DNA from: Eimeria necatrix
Taxonomy: Eukaryota; Apicomplexa; Conoidasida; Eucoccidiorida; Eimeriidae
Assembly: GCF_000499385.1 (NCBI RefSeq)
Contig: NW_013654880.1
Location: 10,001 to 74,000 of the forward strand
Direction: 5' to 3'
DNA length: 64,000 nucleotides
Below the pieces are notes generated by a model. The model worked only from the letters and a program-made list of their open reading frames with translations, did no database searches and was not told where the DNA came from. A program made the position numbers and the translations under genes. Below are positions 36,323-47,728 of the stretch, piece after piece. Position 1 is the stretch's first letter. Every line of letters begins with the position of its first letter.

Positions 36323-37885
36323 GCACCTAAGGTGCCCAGTCTGCACCTGCAGGCGTTAGTTACAAGGGGCAAGTTGCTTCTGGCGTAATGTGCAGGGTCT
36401 TGTGTCCATAAGAGCCACTCTCTAGAGGGGAACTAAGCCCTCAGCAAATGGCTGCTGAGGATTTAACTGCTGCTGCGCCAAATGGGAAGCGGCCCTCTAA
36501 AATCTGTACGTTATAGCAGCAGTTTGTAGTGTTAAAGCGTCTGCTGCGTTGCGCTGCAGCAGCTAGTTCGTGCTGCAGCTAAAGCCGAACAGGAATAGCT
36601 CAGCAGCGCCGCAGCAGCAACGGCAGATGTGCTGCAGCATGGGCTGCTGCAGGGGGCCCCGCTGCTGCCCCACAGCCAGCGAAGCAAATGCAAAAGAGGG
36701 GAGGGGGGCCCCTCTCATGAGGGGGTACTGCTCTTAGGGGGGGCCCCCGTTAGGGCTAGCCGCTGGCCTTAACTACCAAAGCCACTGCAGCGTTAGGGCT
36801 GGGGGCGGCGCTGAGCCCTACGGCCCAATCTATCGAAATTAGTGCTGCGAAATTCTAGGGGAAGCCGCGCTGCTGCTGCAGCTGCTGCTGCTGCAGCTGC
36901 TGCAGCGGACACTGCGGCTGCTGCTCGTGGTGCTGGCTGCTGCTGCAGCTGCGCGTGCGGCAATAGAGTCACGGCCACAGAGGCCCTCTAAAGGAGACAC
37001 AGGGCCTACTAATTACTCTAAAGAGGCACTAGCTAATGCTTTAATAAGCTCCGTAGGAACGGCAGCAGCTTTGCAAGAGAGACTGGGGAGGCGGTGAGCG
37101 ACGAGCTCTGGGGCAGCGGCAGACAGCAGCAAGCAGCGGGGGCCCCCACGGGGGCCCCCGAAACCAAGTATTGGGGTTTCCCTTTGGCTGCAGCGGGAGC
37201 AGCAATATAATAAGACACTGGATGCGGGACCTGGCCACGCAAATGTATAGAGAAAGGAAAGCCGATGTGCTGCTGCTAGTCTTCCTCTAGCTGCTGCTGC
37301 TGCTGCTGCGGCGGTAGTCAGTGGGGGGCCGCGCCCGTTAGGGCCAATGGCTGCCCAAGGCCCCAGGGCTAAGTGTCTCTTTGGTTTGCCCTCACTAAAT
37401 AATAAATTGATAGATATTAATTTTTATAGAAAGTTTGCATGCAGTGAAGGGAAATACGGAGAGACGGCCCCCCGTACAAGAACGCTGCGGACAGCAGCAG
37501 GAGCAGCCGCGGCAGCAGCAGCTGGTGTTGCGGCAGCGGCAGCAGCAGCGAGAGCAGCAACCTCGAGGCAGCAGCCGAAATATTTGGAACAATCAATACA
37601 GCAGCGGCAATTTCATTAGCGGTACACTCATTTGACGCCCTACGTCTCGCTCGCCGTGCTGCTGCTGCTGCTGCTGCAGCAGCTGAGGCTCTCTCACGTC
37701 GCCTTAGGGACCAGGGGGGACACGCGGCGCCCTCTGGGGCCCCCGTCCCCCCCTGAAGCTTCTGCTGCTGTTTATTTGCATCTCAGCCCATCTTTTTGTC
37801 CGTACTCTATCTCACAGGCCCCCGCAGCAGCAGCGCGGCGCTGCAGGACACAGGGACTTCAGCACCAACTCATCCCCGCAGTCTC
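34763..37885. other. Gene-poor 3 kb with GGGGCCCC clusters
   Basis: GGGGCCCC clusters lie at 34968-35190, 35640-35770, 35998-36150 and 36650-36750. 36278-36320 is (CTG)14. The open frames on either strand (for example 35394-34867 minus, 37347-37619 plus) show no domain and mixed codon use. I see no gene. 37630-37885 may hold the 5' leader or a first exon of the eIF4E gene, with an acceptor-like CTCACAG at 37818. Confidence 0.45.
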
Positions 37886-38212
37886 ATGGCTGCTCGAATA
37901 TCGGGGGCCCCCGAGCCTCGCAAGGGGGGCCCCCCGTCGCGCGTGGGTGGGGGCCCTGCTGGGGACGGCTGCTGCTTCGCGGAAGCGGCGGCGGCAGCAG
38001 CAGCCGCAGCAGCAGCAGCTGCTGCTGCTGCTGCGGAGGAAGACGAGGCCGAGGCCCCCAACCCCAGCTGCAGCGAGCAGGGGCCCCTGCAGCCCCTAGA
38101 GAAGTGCATGGGGGCCTCTTCTCCAGACTCAATGGGCTACAGCAGGGCCCCGCTGCTGCCTGCGTGCTTGCATGCAGAAGCAGCAGCAGCGGGCGGCAGC
38201 GCGAAGGACGCT

Positions 38213-38244
<32 letters not shown>

Positions 38245-39263
38245 GGAGGCCAGGCCCTACCCCTGGCTCAGCAGCAGCGCAGCCTCCCCCTCAGCAGCAA
38301 GTGGCTGGCGCTCCCCCCCCATGTGCTGCAGCACTGCTGTGTCTCCTTCTTCGCGCTGCGAGCAGCTGTCTTGCTGCGGCTCCCCAGCCAGCCGCTGGGG
38401 CGAGTGCTGCTGCTTCTCCAGCCTGCAGCTGCAGCAGCTCAGGTGCGCAGACGCAGCAAAGATGCAGCTGGCTGCAGCAGCAACAGCAGCAGCAGCAACA
38501 GCAGCAGCAGCACCGCCCGACGCCGAAGTCGGCTCGGCGCCCCTGCATGCAGCGCCGAGCCAGCAGCAGCAGGAAGCGGCACGGGCCAGCAGCAGCAACG
38601 GCAGCAGCAGCAGCAGCAGCGACAGCAGCAGCAGCACCGCAGCACAAGAAGAAGCTCCCGCAGCAGCGAAGGAGCAGCTAGCAGTTGCTGCTGTTGCTGC
38701 AGACGGTGCTGCTGCTGCTGCAGGCGCTGCTTGCTGCTCTTGTGCTGCACCCGAAGCAGCAGAAGAGAACTTGACTTCGAGTCAATCTCCTCAGCAGATT
38801 CCAGAGGGACGCGGGACTGCAGCAGAACCTGCTGCTCCTCCAGCAGCAGCAGAGGCAGCGACAGCAGCAGCAGCAGCAGCTGCTGCTGCTGCTGCTGCTA
38901 ACTTCAATGAAGCGCATGGCCCTGCCCCCAACCCCTTAAACGGCAGCGGCGGAGCTGACGCCGAGGCCGGTAGCACAGATGCTGACGCAGCAGCAGCAGC
39001 AGCAGCAGCAGCTGCTGCTGCTGCTGCTGCTGCAACTCATGCACCAGAAACTGCAGTGGCAGCAACGGCAGCCGCAGCAGAAGCAGAAGAAGCGAGAACA
39101 GAAGCAGCAGCAACAGCAGCAGCAGCAGAAAGTGCTGCCCCGCAGCCCCAAGCGCAGCTGCCTGGCAGCAGCACAGCTCCCTCTCCGGCTGACCAGGCGG
39201 GAGAGGCAGTGGAGGGAGAACCCTCAGCAGCAGCAGCAGAAGCTGCTGCTGCAGCAGAAGCCC

Positions 39264-39301
<38 letters not shown>

Positions 39302-39534
39302 GCAGCAGATGAGGACACGGAGGGCTGGATCTCCGTGAAGCCGCGGCGCCCTCGCCGCTGGGCAGAAGTGCCCATTTCAGACGACGAGGACAGCAGCGGG
39401 GTAAGAAATTAAATTTAAAATTAAAATTAAATTTAAAATTAAAATTAAATTTAAAATTGAAATTAAATTTAACATTTAAATTAAATTTAAAATTGAAATT
39501 AAATTGAAACTAAATATTCAGTGGCCCTGAGCTC

Positions 39535-39571
<37 letters not shown>

Positions 39572-39688
39572 GGCTGCAGTTCCGGCCCCAGAGGAAGCCC
39601 CACGGCCCCGCAGCTGCAGCAGCACACCGCCAACACCCGCGGCAAGGGGGCCCCCCTGCTGCGCGGAAGCCCTGCAGCTACGGGGAGA

Positions 39689-39723
<35 letters not shown>

Positions 39724-39834
39724 AACACGCAGCACAGACACACCAACTACACCTGCGTGTTTAGCGCAGCCGTGGCTGCGGGTCTCGTCAACCCCGGCCG
39801 AGACACGTGCGTGGCGCCTGCCGAGCAGCAGAAA

Positions 39835-39870
<36 letters not shown>

Positions 39871-40392
39871 ACCAATTTCGAGGATGATAGGGGCCCGAAG
39901 CAACCTGGCGCTGCTGCCAACATCAACTGGGGCCCGTGGGTGTCTCATTCCTGCGGATGGTGCTTATGGTGAGCAGCCGCAGCAGCAGCAGCAGCAGCAG
40001 CAGCCGCAGCAGCAGCAGCAGCCGCAGCAGCAGCAGCAGCAGCAGCAGGACTAGCGCTAAGGGGCACTTGCTGCGTTTGCGGGAGCTGTTTGCTCAGGCA
40101 CGACCCAATAGGCAACGAGGCGAGCGGAAGCAGCAAAAGCAGCAGCAGCAAAGGGCGGCTGCAGGAAGACTATGAAAGGGGCCTCGTGCAAATAGGTACG
40201 CCGCCCAGTGAAACTTGGACTTCACGGTAGCCACCCTAGCCTGAGCTGCTGCAGCAGCAGCTCCTGCTGCTGCTGCTGCAGCAGCTGTTGCTGCCTGAGC
40301 TGCAGCAGCAGCTGCTGCAGCTGTTGCTGCCTGAGCAGCAGCAGCAGCTGCTGCAGCTGTTGCTGCCTGAGCTGCTGCAGCAGCTGCTGCAG

Positions 40393-40427
<35 letters not shown>

Positions 40428-40647
40428 AAAGCGAAGTGCAACGTTTGCTGCTGCTGCAGGCCGGGCTGCGTCTTTGCGGGCAACGCTGGAGCTGTTTCAG
40501 CTGCTGTCCCACAAGGCTTTGAGCCCCCCTGTGAACGTGGCCGTCTTTGTGGGCGGCTGCGCCCCCCTGTGGGAAGATCCTGTGAACAGGAGGGGGGGCC
40601 ACTTCGTCATAAGGAACCTCGCAGGGAAGTCGCAGGCCGTGGTGAGT

Positions 40648-40683
<36 letters not shown>

Positions 40684-40851
40684 GTTTTGTGGCTCGTGCG
40701 GCTGCACTGCGGGGCCGGCTGTGGGGGAGGTGGGGAGGTGGCGCTGCTGCTAGTACAGCTGCTGGCAGCATATCGTGGCATGAAGGGAAAAACGCGGGGG
40801 AAGCTTTTTTCTAATTAAAAAGACCAATTCAGCAGTGCTGCCCTAAAAGAG

Positions 40852-40883
<32 letters not shown>

Positions 40884-41414
40884 AGACTGCGATTTCGCGC
40901 ATTGGAGCTCTTGCTGCCGTAGACTGCTTACACATTTAACTGAAGCTGAGAGAAGCGCTGACGGCCTTAGAGCCAGAATTAAGAAATTAGCAGATTGGAG
41001 GGGAAGCTAGCAGGTAGCGGAGGCAGCAGCAGCGCAGCAAGCAGCAGCTAGAAGTGGGGTGCTTCGCGCGCATGTGCTGCACTTGCAGGAGGTGTTTTTG
41101 CTGCTGCTGAGATCCTTAGAGCAGAAGCAGCAGCGCCACAGACGCACCTTGAGGGCCCTTCTCTCTACTCTTACTGGAGTGGTACTGTGTTTGCGCAACA
41201 ACGACAAAAGCCACAAAGTTGAGGTGAGCAGTGCCGCAGCAGGAGCAACAGCAGCCGAGGCAGCAGCAGCAGCAGCAGCAGCTGAGGGTGCAGCAGATGC
41301 TGCAGCAGCGGGGATTTGACTTTGTTTCTATTCCGGTTAATGTGCATAGAGCCAGATGAAACTGCCAATAGCGTAGGGTGCCTTCGAGTCTTGAAGTGGC
41401 CCTATTATTCCTCA

Positions 41415-41446
<32 letters not shown>

Positions 41447-41702
41447 GCTGCCAGGTGTGGGTGGGGTCGACTGCGTGCCAGACGCTGCGGCAGCAGGAGG
41501 CGCAGCTGCGGGAGCTGTTGGGCTCTGCTGCTGTGGGGCTGCACCGGTTGGACTTCGCCTTTCTTTCGCATGAAGCTTGCCTTAATAAAAACCAAAGAAA
41601 GGTGAGGGGGCAGAAAGTTTCAATTCCCAATTCCTGGCTCTCCAGAGCTGCTTCACAGGCAACAATAAGAGAACGAAGAAGCAGAAACACAGCCTCGCAG
41701 CA

Positions 41703-41740
<38 letters not shown>

Positions 41741-42305
41741 TCCAGCAGCTAGCAGCGGAGGGTCTTTATGCATTTTCGCCTTTCCTGTGTCTGTGTCTCC
41801 TGCTGCAGCTGCGCCTTAAGCCGCAAAAGCGGGAGCCCGAGGTGGCGCCAGCGGGAGCTGGGGAAGCAGCGTTGCCTGAGCAGCAGCAGGAGCAGCTGCA
41901 GCAGCTGCAGCAGCTGCAGCAGCAGCAAGTAGTGCTGCCTGCTTTGTATTCAGGAGAGAGAGAAGCAGGGGCAAGCAGCTGCAACAAAGCAGCCTGCGGG
42001 GATAGACTTTGCGGGGAAGGAGCCACTTCGACTTGTGAAAGTGTGAGCACAGACACAGGAAGCTCCCGCCGCAACAGCAGCAACAGAGGGGCCTTCAGCA
42101 GCAGCGGCAGCAGCGGCGGCACCAACAGCAGCAGCAGCTGCTGCAGCACCAGCTCCAGCAGCGGCAGCAGCATTTCAAGTCTCTGCTGCGACGCGGGCGT
42201 GTCGACCCGCAGCTACAAGAGTGTCATTCTTAGAGGCACTCAAACAGGTAGGCAGGTACGGTGGTGCGGCGGCTCTGGAGCCTCGCCGCCGCTCGGGCTT
42301 TTCGC

Positions 42306-42382
<77 letters not shown>

Positions 42383-43746
42383 TCGCAGAGCCGAATTCGG
42401 GGGGCGATGAGAAGAAGTCGCCGCTCGCGCCAACGGCTCAAGATGTACCTCAACTCAGTAAACAGCAGGTCCAGGGGCAACAGCAGGTGCCGTTGCAGCA
42501 GCGAGAACGAGCAGGGAGCAGCAACAGCAGCACGAAGCCACCGGCGCTGCATTCAGGGGCACTGGCTGCTGCTGCAGGGAAGGCCGGGGGAGCTGCTGCT
42601 GCTGCTGGAAGAGGGAAAGATGCGCCGCAGCCACCCGAAGGTGCACAGGCTGCTGCTGCAGGTGCAGCAGCTGCAGCAGCTGCAGCAAGCAGCCGACTTC
42701 CCCGGGGGGCTGCCAGTGTGGGCCGGAAACAAGGCAGACACAAACACCCACGGAGGCAGTACGGGGTAGGACTTAGCCACAGCGAAAGCCTGCGGCCCGA
42801 GCAGCAGCTGCTGCAGCACTTATATGCATTCAATGCTAGCGAAATCCCTGACTATTTCTCAATGCAGCAGGCTGCATACCAGGGGCGGGCTCCGGTGTAT
42901 CAGAGCTACGCTGCGTGCGCCACTGCTGCTGCTGCTGCCGACCAGGCTGCTGCTGCAGACCAGCAGCAGCGGCAGCCAGCAACTCTGTGGGACTTTCCAC
43001 CTTTGTCTTCCTCTGAAGCGGCCGCTGCTGATGCTGCTGCTGAAGCTTCCCTTCAGAGCCACGAGCAGCAAGAACGAAGACAGGCGCAGCTGGCGCCAGG
43101 GCATGGAGCAGCAGAAACAGCTGAAAACAGCAGCAGCGTCAGCAGCACACCTGCAGTGAAGCAGTTTGCTTTTAATCCTTATGCTCCGGGATTCGTAATG
43201 CCTTCTGTTCCTCTCTCTGCCCCAACAGTGGCAGCAGGGGGTGCTGCCGTTGCTGCTGCAGCTGCTGCTGATGTTGGGGAGGAAGTCAGCGAGCGCTGCT
43301 CGGCGGAAGCGGCTGAGGCTTCTTCGACTTTGCTGCTACAGCCTCCCGCCGCTGCGGATGCCGGCAACCTTCCCTCCGCTGGGGCTGCTGCTGCTCCTGT
43401 GGAAGCCGAAGCCGCAGCCGCAGCAGCAGCAACAGCAGCAGCAGCTTCAGAATACATGGGCGGGCTCCTGGACGCGGACTTCGTGGACCCCCAGGACCCC
43501 TCGTCTTTGCTGCTGATAACGCTGATGCTGCACCCGGCTCTTGACGACGGCAGCCCGCTGCAGGTGCCGCTGCTGCCGCTGGCCCGAATAGAAGGCGGCG
43601 CAGTTGCTGTGGAGGCAGAGTTGGAAGCTGCGGAGCAGCAGCAAGAACCCCGCAAGAAGGAAGCGGCGAGTCCTTCGCGTCTCAGCCTGACTCTGGACTA
43701 CGAGGAGGTCACTCAGACTCTGTCAGTTGACATTCAGCAGGACTAA
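37886..43746 (+). CDS. Class II eIF4E (4EHP-like) cap-binding protein with giant low-complexity extensions (1467 aa)
   Basis: Seven exons: 37886-39400, 39580-39968, 40098-40195, 40460-40641, 41089-41223, 41455-41601, 41809-43746, all GT-AG and in phase. Residues about 620-822 form the eIF4E fold. GWCLWHDPIG and QEDYERGLVQIG match 4EHP YTFWYSRRTPG and SYEQNIKQIG; LELFQLLSHK matches EQFWRFYSHM; APLWEDPVNRRGGHFVIR matches KPMWEDDANKNGGKWIIR; TGVVLCLRNNDKSHKVEVWV matches GAVVSVRFQEDIISIW. The second cap-stacking residue is W705. At the first position there is Y660, as in 4EHP, not Trp; this suggests weaker cap binding and a repressor-type role. The 505-residue N-terminus is Ala/Ser/Gln/Glu-rich and ends WISVKPRRPRRWAEVPIS. 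The 645-residue C-terminus is Ser/Ala/Gln-rich and unassigned. Confidence 0.85.
39410..39512 (+). repeat. AAATTTAAAATTAAAATT array in intron 1
   Basis: AT-only repeat right after the GTAAGAAATT donor of the eIF4E gene, six units of about 17 bases. Confidence 0.9.
40245..40432 (+). repeat. 36-bp hairpin-forming repeat in intron 3
   Basis: About four tandem units of CTGTTGCTGCCTGAG followed by alternating CTG and CAG runs. Each unit contains an inverted repeat around CTGCAG. It ends in (CTG)n just upstream of the acceptor at 40459. Confidence 0.88.
42307..42381 (+). repeat. (AGC)25 polySer tract
   Basis: An uninterrupted AGC run of about 25 codons inside the last eIF4E exon. It is one of the longest homopeptides in the window. 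Confidence 0.95.
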
Positions 43747-45179
43747 GGACGCATTTGTCTTCTTAGTTTTGCTTTCTTTTCTTTTTCACATGAGCGCCCA
43801 CACATGGCTTTGCCCGACGCCCTGTTGTTACCACCTCACCAGCTCCACCACCTCCAGACGGACCCTCTGAGGGACAGACACTTTTCAGAATTTCAACTTT
43901 AGGACTCTCTAGCTAGGCAGCTGCTGCTTCCGCTGCAAAGCCTGCAGCAGTAAGCGAAGCCACAGCAGCAGCTGCAGCTGCGGCAGCAGCAGGTGCTCTC
44001 TGCAGCAACTTGGGCGGCAGGCGAGTGTGCTGCGCCAGCTGCCGCCTGCCTTCTGCACCTCCATCTTCAGGCCACGCGCCGCAGTCTCATTTTTCTGTCT
44101 CTGAGGGCTTAGCGCAAGGCGAGAGGCCCAGCCGCCTCTCGGCACTGCATGCTGCATCTCTCAGTCCTAGCAGCAGCAGCAGCAGCAGCAGCAGCTCAGA
44201 GTGCCACAAACGTTTTAGCCAGGTTTGAAGGTCACCACCCTCCGTCACTTTCGCTCTTTGAACCCACCCGAGCCCCTGCACTTGTGCTTTTGCTCCGCTT
44301 TAATTACCTTCGCCGCCGCTAGGCTGCCTCTGCGGCCTGTAAGTGCTGCGGGGCAGATTGGAGGCTGTTGACTGTGTGGGGCTGCGAGAGCGCTGGGTCA
44401 AGTGCAAGTTGACTGACGCGGGAGAGAAGCAGTGGGTCCTCCAGCTGCTGCCGCTGCTGCCGCTGCTGCTGCCCTCAGCGCTTGTTTTGTTTTGTTTTCT
44501 TTTGTTTTCTCCGAGGGCAGCAGACCCCCTGCATGCGCCAACTCAGTGTCAGTGTGAAGAGCCAGGGAGGGAGGAACAGGCCGCCCCAAAGACCGAAGGC
44601 GAATAGGTCGGGCAGCGTTTCCTTTTGCATTTCTTGTGGGCTCGCAAGAACACGAAGCAGCAGCAGGCCTGAATGGCTGAAGCTTCCCCAGAACCCGCTG
44701 GCGAGGCGGTCCTCTCGGCAGCGCAGCCGGGGGAAAAATAGGAAAGCACGGGGGCTTCAGAGCCGCGCCAGCTGCATTTGAGGCAGCGACGCTTCTTAGT
44801 GCGCACCCAGCACGCGGACCCCTTTTAAGTGGTGTTTCCGTTTACGGCTTGTGGCTGAGACGCAGCGCACCGCAGCTGCGCTGGAGCCCCACCAGCTGCT
44901 ACAGGTGCCAACAAGACTAGTGGATCGCAGATGTTTCTGTGCCTATTTAGCAGTTTTTAGACTCACGAATCCACAAGTACACGGCTCAATAGAAGGGAAA
45001 CACCCGTGTCTAGCTAGCTACGGATCGCCAATAGGCTACAGCAGGGCTTAGAGAAGCACTTTTAGCTAGAGCTGCGCTGGGGCTGGCAGCAACACGAAAA
45101 TATGTCACCCTAAACGACCTTCGCCGGACTCAGTGTAGCTAGACACGCCTGCAGCTATGCAGCTCTACTTCAGCCGGTG
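43747..45179. other. Intergenic, no gene supported
   Basis: 3' flank of the eIF4E gene. Short frames at 44343-44606 and 44482-44781 (plus) lack domains and consistent starts. One short CAG tract lies at 44168-44195. Composition is close to unique sequence. Confidence 0.4.
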
Positions 45180-46713
45180 TCATTCATTTCTTATGCTATC
45201 AAGTTCAGCGCGCTCGCTGATCCCGGCGTAGTTAACCGGCAGAGGCGGCCCGACAGTACAAGCCTGTACACGGTGCAACGCCTCCAGCAGTAGCAGAATA
45301 TGAAGATTCTGCCGCTGCAGCTTTTCTGTAGAGTCTGAAACGACAGCAATATCGGTGATTCTCCCTTCCCCCTGTGTCGATGCTTCCCGCTCCCCCCTGG
45401 TGCCTAAGCCAGTGAGTGATACTACAGCGTCAGGCTCGTTTTGGCCCAGTCCCGCCACTATACCTCCACCTGCTTCTCGTGCAAAAGCAAAACGGGATTC
45501 GGTAGTTTCCGCTGCCTATACCTCGCAGCCGGCACGATGGGCACTGAGGCGGCACCTGCGTGTCAGTGCCGTGTCAGTGCCGGCTCGCGCACTTATAGCC
45601 GCAATTTTATGCATGCTGCGAAGGGCAGCAGCAGCTCGGAAATGCAACGAGGTAAGTGGGGGCGCCTGCGCGTGGCTGCGCGTGGCTGCGCATGGCTGCG
45701 CGCCTGCGCCGCGCAGCTTTCCCTGTTGTGGTTTTCGCATTCGCCTCTCCCATCCTCGTTTGTCGGTGAAGTTCTTCTACCCTGTCGTTGCCTGTTGTTG
45801 TTCAAACTGCGGCGCCTGCTGCAGGACCTTGGCCTTGACAAGCACGCCTCGCTGCAGCGCGCCCTCGAGATTCCTTGAAGCGCGTGTACACCTTGCCTGC
45901 CGGCGTCTGTGGCCAGACCGCGCTGTTGAAGAGTTTTCCCCACCTTTCTGTGCAGCGGCAGTTGAAACAAAAAGTCAACAGCGCAGTCGGGGATCCACGA
46001 AACGGTAATGGTTCAGTGTCTATCACCAGGAGGTCGACGAGAGCTTCCCACAGCCCTGTGTCGATCCCAATCGGATATGCTGGCGCCTTGAGCACTTGCA
46101 TATAAAACAATTTAAAGAAAAGCGCCATGTGCTAAATGGCGCCCGTGCAAATACTTTGCTAAGCAGCACATGCACTTTCTCGGGGATACAAATCTCCATG
46201 AGTCTTCATGGATACAACTATTATTCATGTTTCTCAGAGGCCGTGCGGAACCACCGCAGCGCCTTAATCCGGCTTCCCAGGGAGGCCAAGGCGCTTTGAA
46301 ATGGGGCTTCGTCACAGATCAGCTCGTTGGAGGATGGCCCCGACTTTACCTCTGGGGGCACAGCGGTGGTGACGGCGAACCGCTGTGCCTTGACTACAGC
46401 CACTGTAGGCCCAGTTTGAAGTTCAAACCGAAGGAGATTCACGTCTCCTGCAAATAAGTCGGATGAAACAGGCGCTTTGCCCGCTGCCTCCTCAGGGGCG
46501 AACGCGTCTACTGCAGGCCACGAAGAAGCCTCGAGATCGGCCTGGAAAGAGAATACCTTCGTCTCCACAGCCCCCTCCCTTTCGTTCACCAGGCGGCCCA
46601 GTTCCAACTGGAACTTTACGAACAGATAGTCTGCGAAAATTAACACAGCCGCAGCTAACAATTAAAGAAAGCAAGAGGCTACAGAAGACACAGAGAGCTA
46701 CAGTATAACCCAT
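45180..46713 (-). CDS. Hypothetical protein, exon chain uncertain; possible signal peptide
   Basis: Three repeat-free exon-like blocks with normal residue composition. The block 46713-46640 starts MGYTVALCVFCSLLLSLIVS, a good signal peptide. The block after the acceptor TTTTCGCAG at about 46635 reads YLFVKFQLELGRLVNEREGA on to RIKALRWFRTASEKHE. The block 46125-45802 has YPIGIDTGLWEALVDLLVID and ERWGKLFNSAVWPQTPAGKV. The block about 45512-45180 has SRFAFAREAGGGIVAGLGQN and ends in a stop. Introns between them are not proven and some internal stops must be spliced out. No family is recognised. I see no pairs of Cys as in coccidian surface antigens. Confidence 0.3.
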
Positions 46714-47728
46714 TCAGGCAACTGGTCTTGTTCTCTAGCTAAGAAGCCCATTTTGCGCTCTTTGTGAAAACAAAATGTGCAGCCATAGTCAACCCGCAGT
46801 GTGACGGCGAGAAGAAACTCGCTGAGAAATCCCCTGTGTTGAAATCCTCCCCGCCCGTATATACCGCCACCACAGCAGCAGAAGACAAACACAGTGGCGA
46901 CGACTTAGCCGTGAAAAGCCACAAAGCCAGAAGAAAAGGGACCAAGAAAAGCTGAAGGGGCAGCAAGGAGGCGAAAAGATGGAGCCAAATCTGTGCAAGG
47001 GCTGGCAAGGCAAGAAGAAGACAGCCAACGCCGAGACTGACCATCGGAAAAAGACCAGGAAGCTCCCACTCCGCGGGTGGTCTTGCCCCAGCCTTTGCTG
47101 CTGGCGCATGCAAAGGTGGGGTACCGCAGCAGCACCTCGCTTTCATGTTTTGCTGGCCACACCAGCAGCAGACTAGAAACTTGGCCGACGAACCGCAGCT
47201 GCACCGACTCTCGCGCCCGGTCTGACCACACCCCACAAACACAAGCTTCTGCTGTGCATCTCCAACAGAGCCTTCAACAGCCAAAGGCTAAATAGACTAG
47301 CCCTAGCTAGCTAGGCGGTCTAGCTGGCTAGATAACCACTAAATTTCCGCCTCTGTAACGCCTGCAAGGCCTACACTGTGCGAGCAAGGCTAGTGGCCTA
47401 GAGTTCGAGGGCAAGAGCTACGTGGCAGTGGCCTCACCGTAGAAGCAGGTGGGGTTGTTGTTGGCGTTTGAGTCTGTCTCGTTCTTGCCTAGCTGTCCCA
47501 CATGCAGCATAACGAGGCGGCTGCCCTCCGCGTCTTCAAAAGCTTCAAAAGCCTGAGCCAGCCACAGCCGCAAACAAACCTGTGAAGCCAAGCCCCGCTG
47601 CATGCGCTTTTGCTGCGTCGCCCAACGCATGCACGGGAAAGCAGTGCGCAGCTGAATCTCGCAGCCCCAGGCGCAGCAGCTAGTGCTGCGCTGCAGCACC
47701 AGCTGCTCAAACCTTGTGCTGCATGCTG
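46714..47728. other. No gene supported; purine-rich stretch
   Basis: 46740-47070 is A/G-rich on the plus strand, which makes hydrophobic-looking minus-strand frames by composition. Plus frames 46764-46955 and 46979-47176 are Lys-rich and short. 47290-47340 has a few CTAGCTAG motifs. The stretch up to 47728 is the likely 3' UTR of the PSD gene. Confidence 0.4.

Noticed and set aside
37347..37619. 90-codon plus-strand ORF with ATG upstream of the eIF4E gene
   Set aside because: No domain, mixed composition, and no splice that joins it in frame to the eIF4E exons could be confirmed.
45180..46713. SAG-type surface antigen at the weak minus-strand exons
   Set aside because: A signal peptide is present, but the Cys pairs and the conserved N-terminal block expected for that family are not seen.
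46739..47284. Hydrophobic minus-strand ORF resembling a membrane protein
   Set aside because: No ATG at its start, the plus strand is purine-rich here, and a second frame on the same strand is equally hydrophobic.
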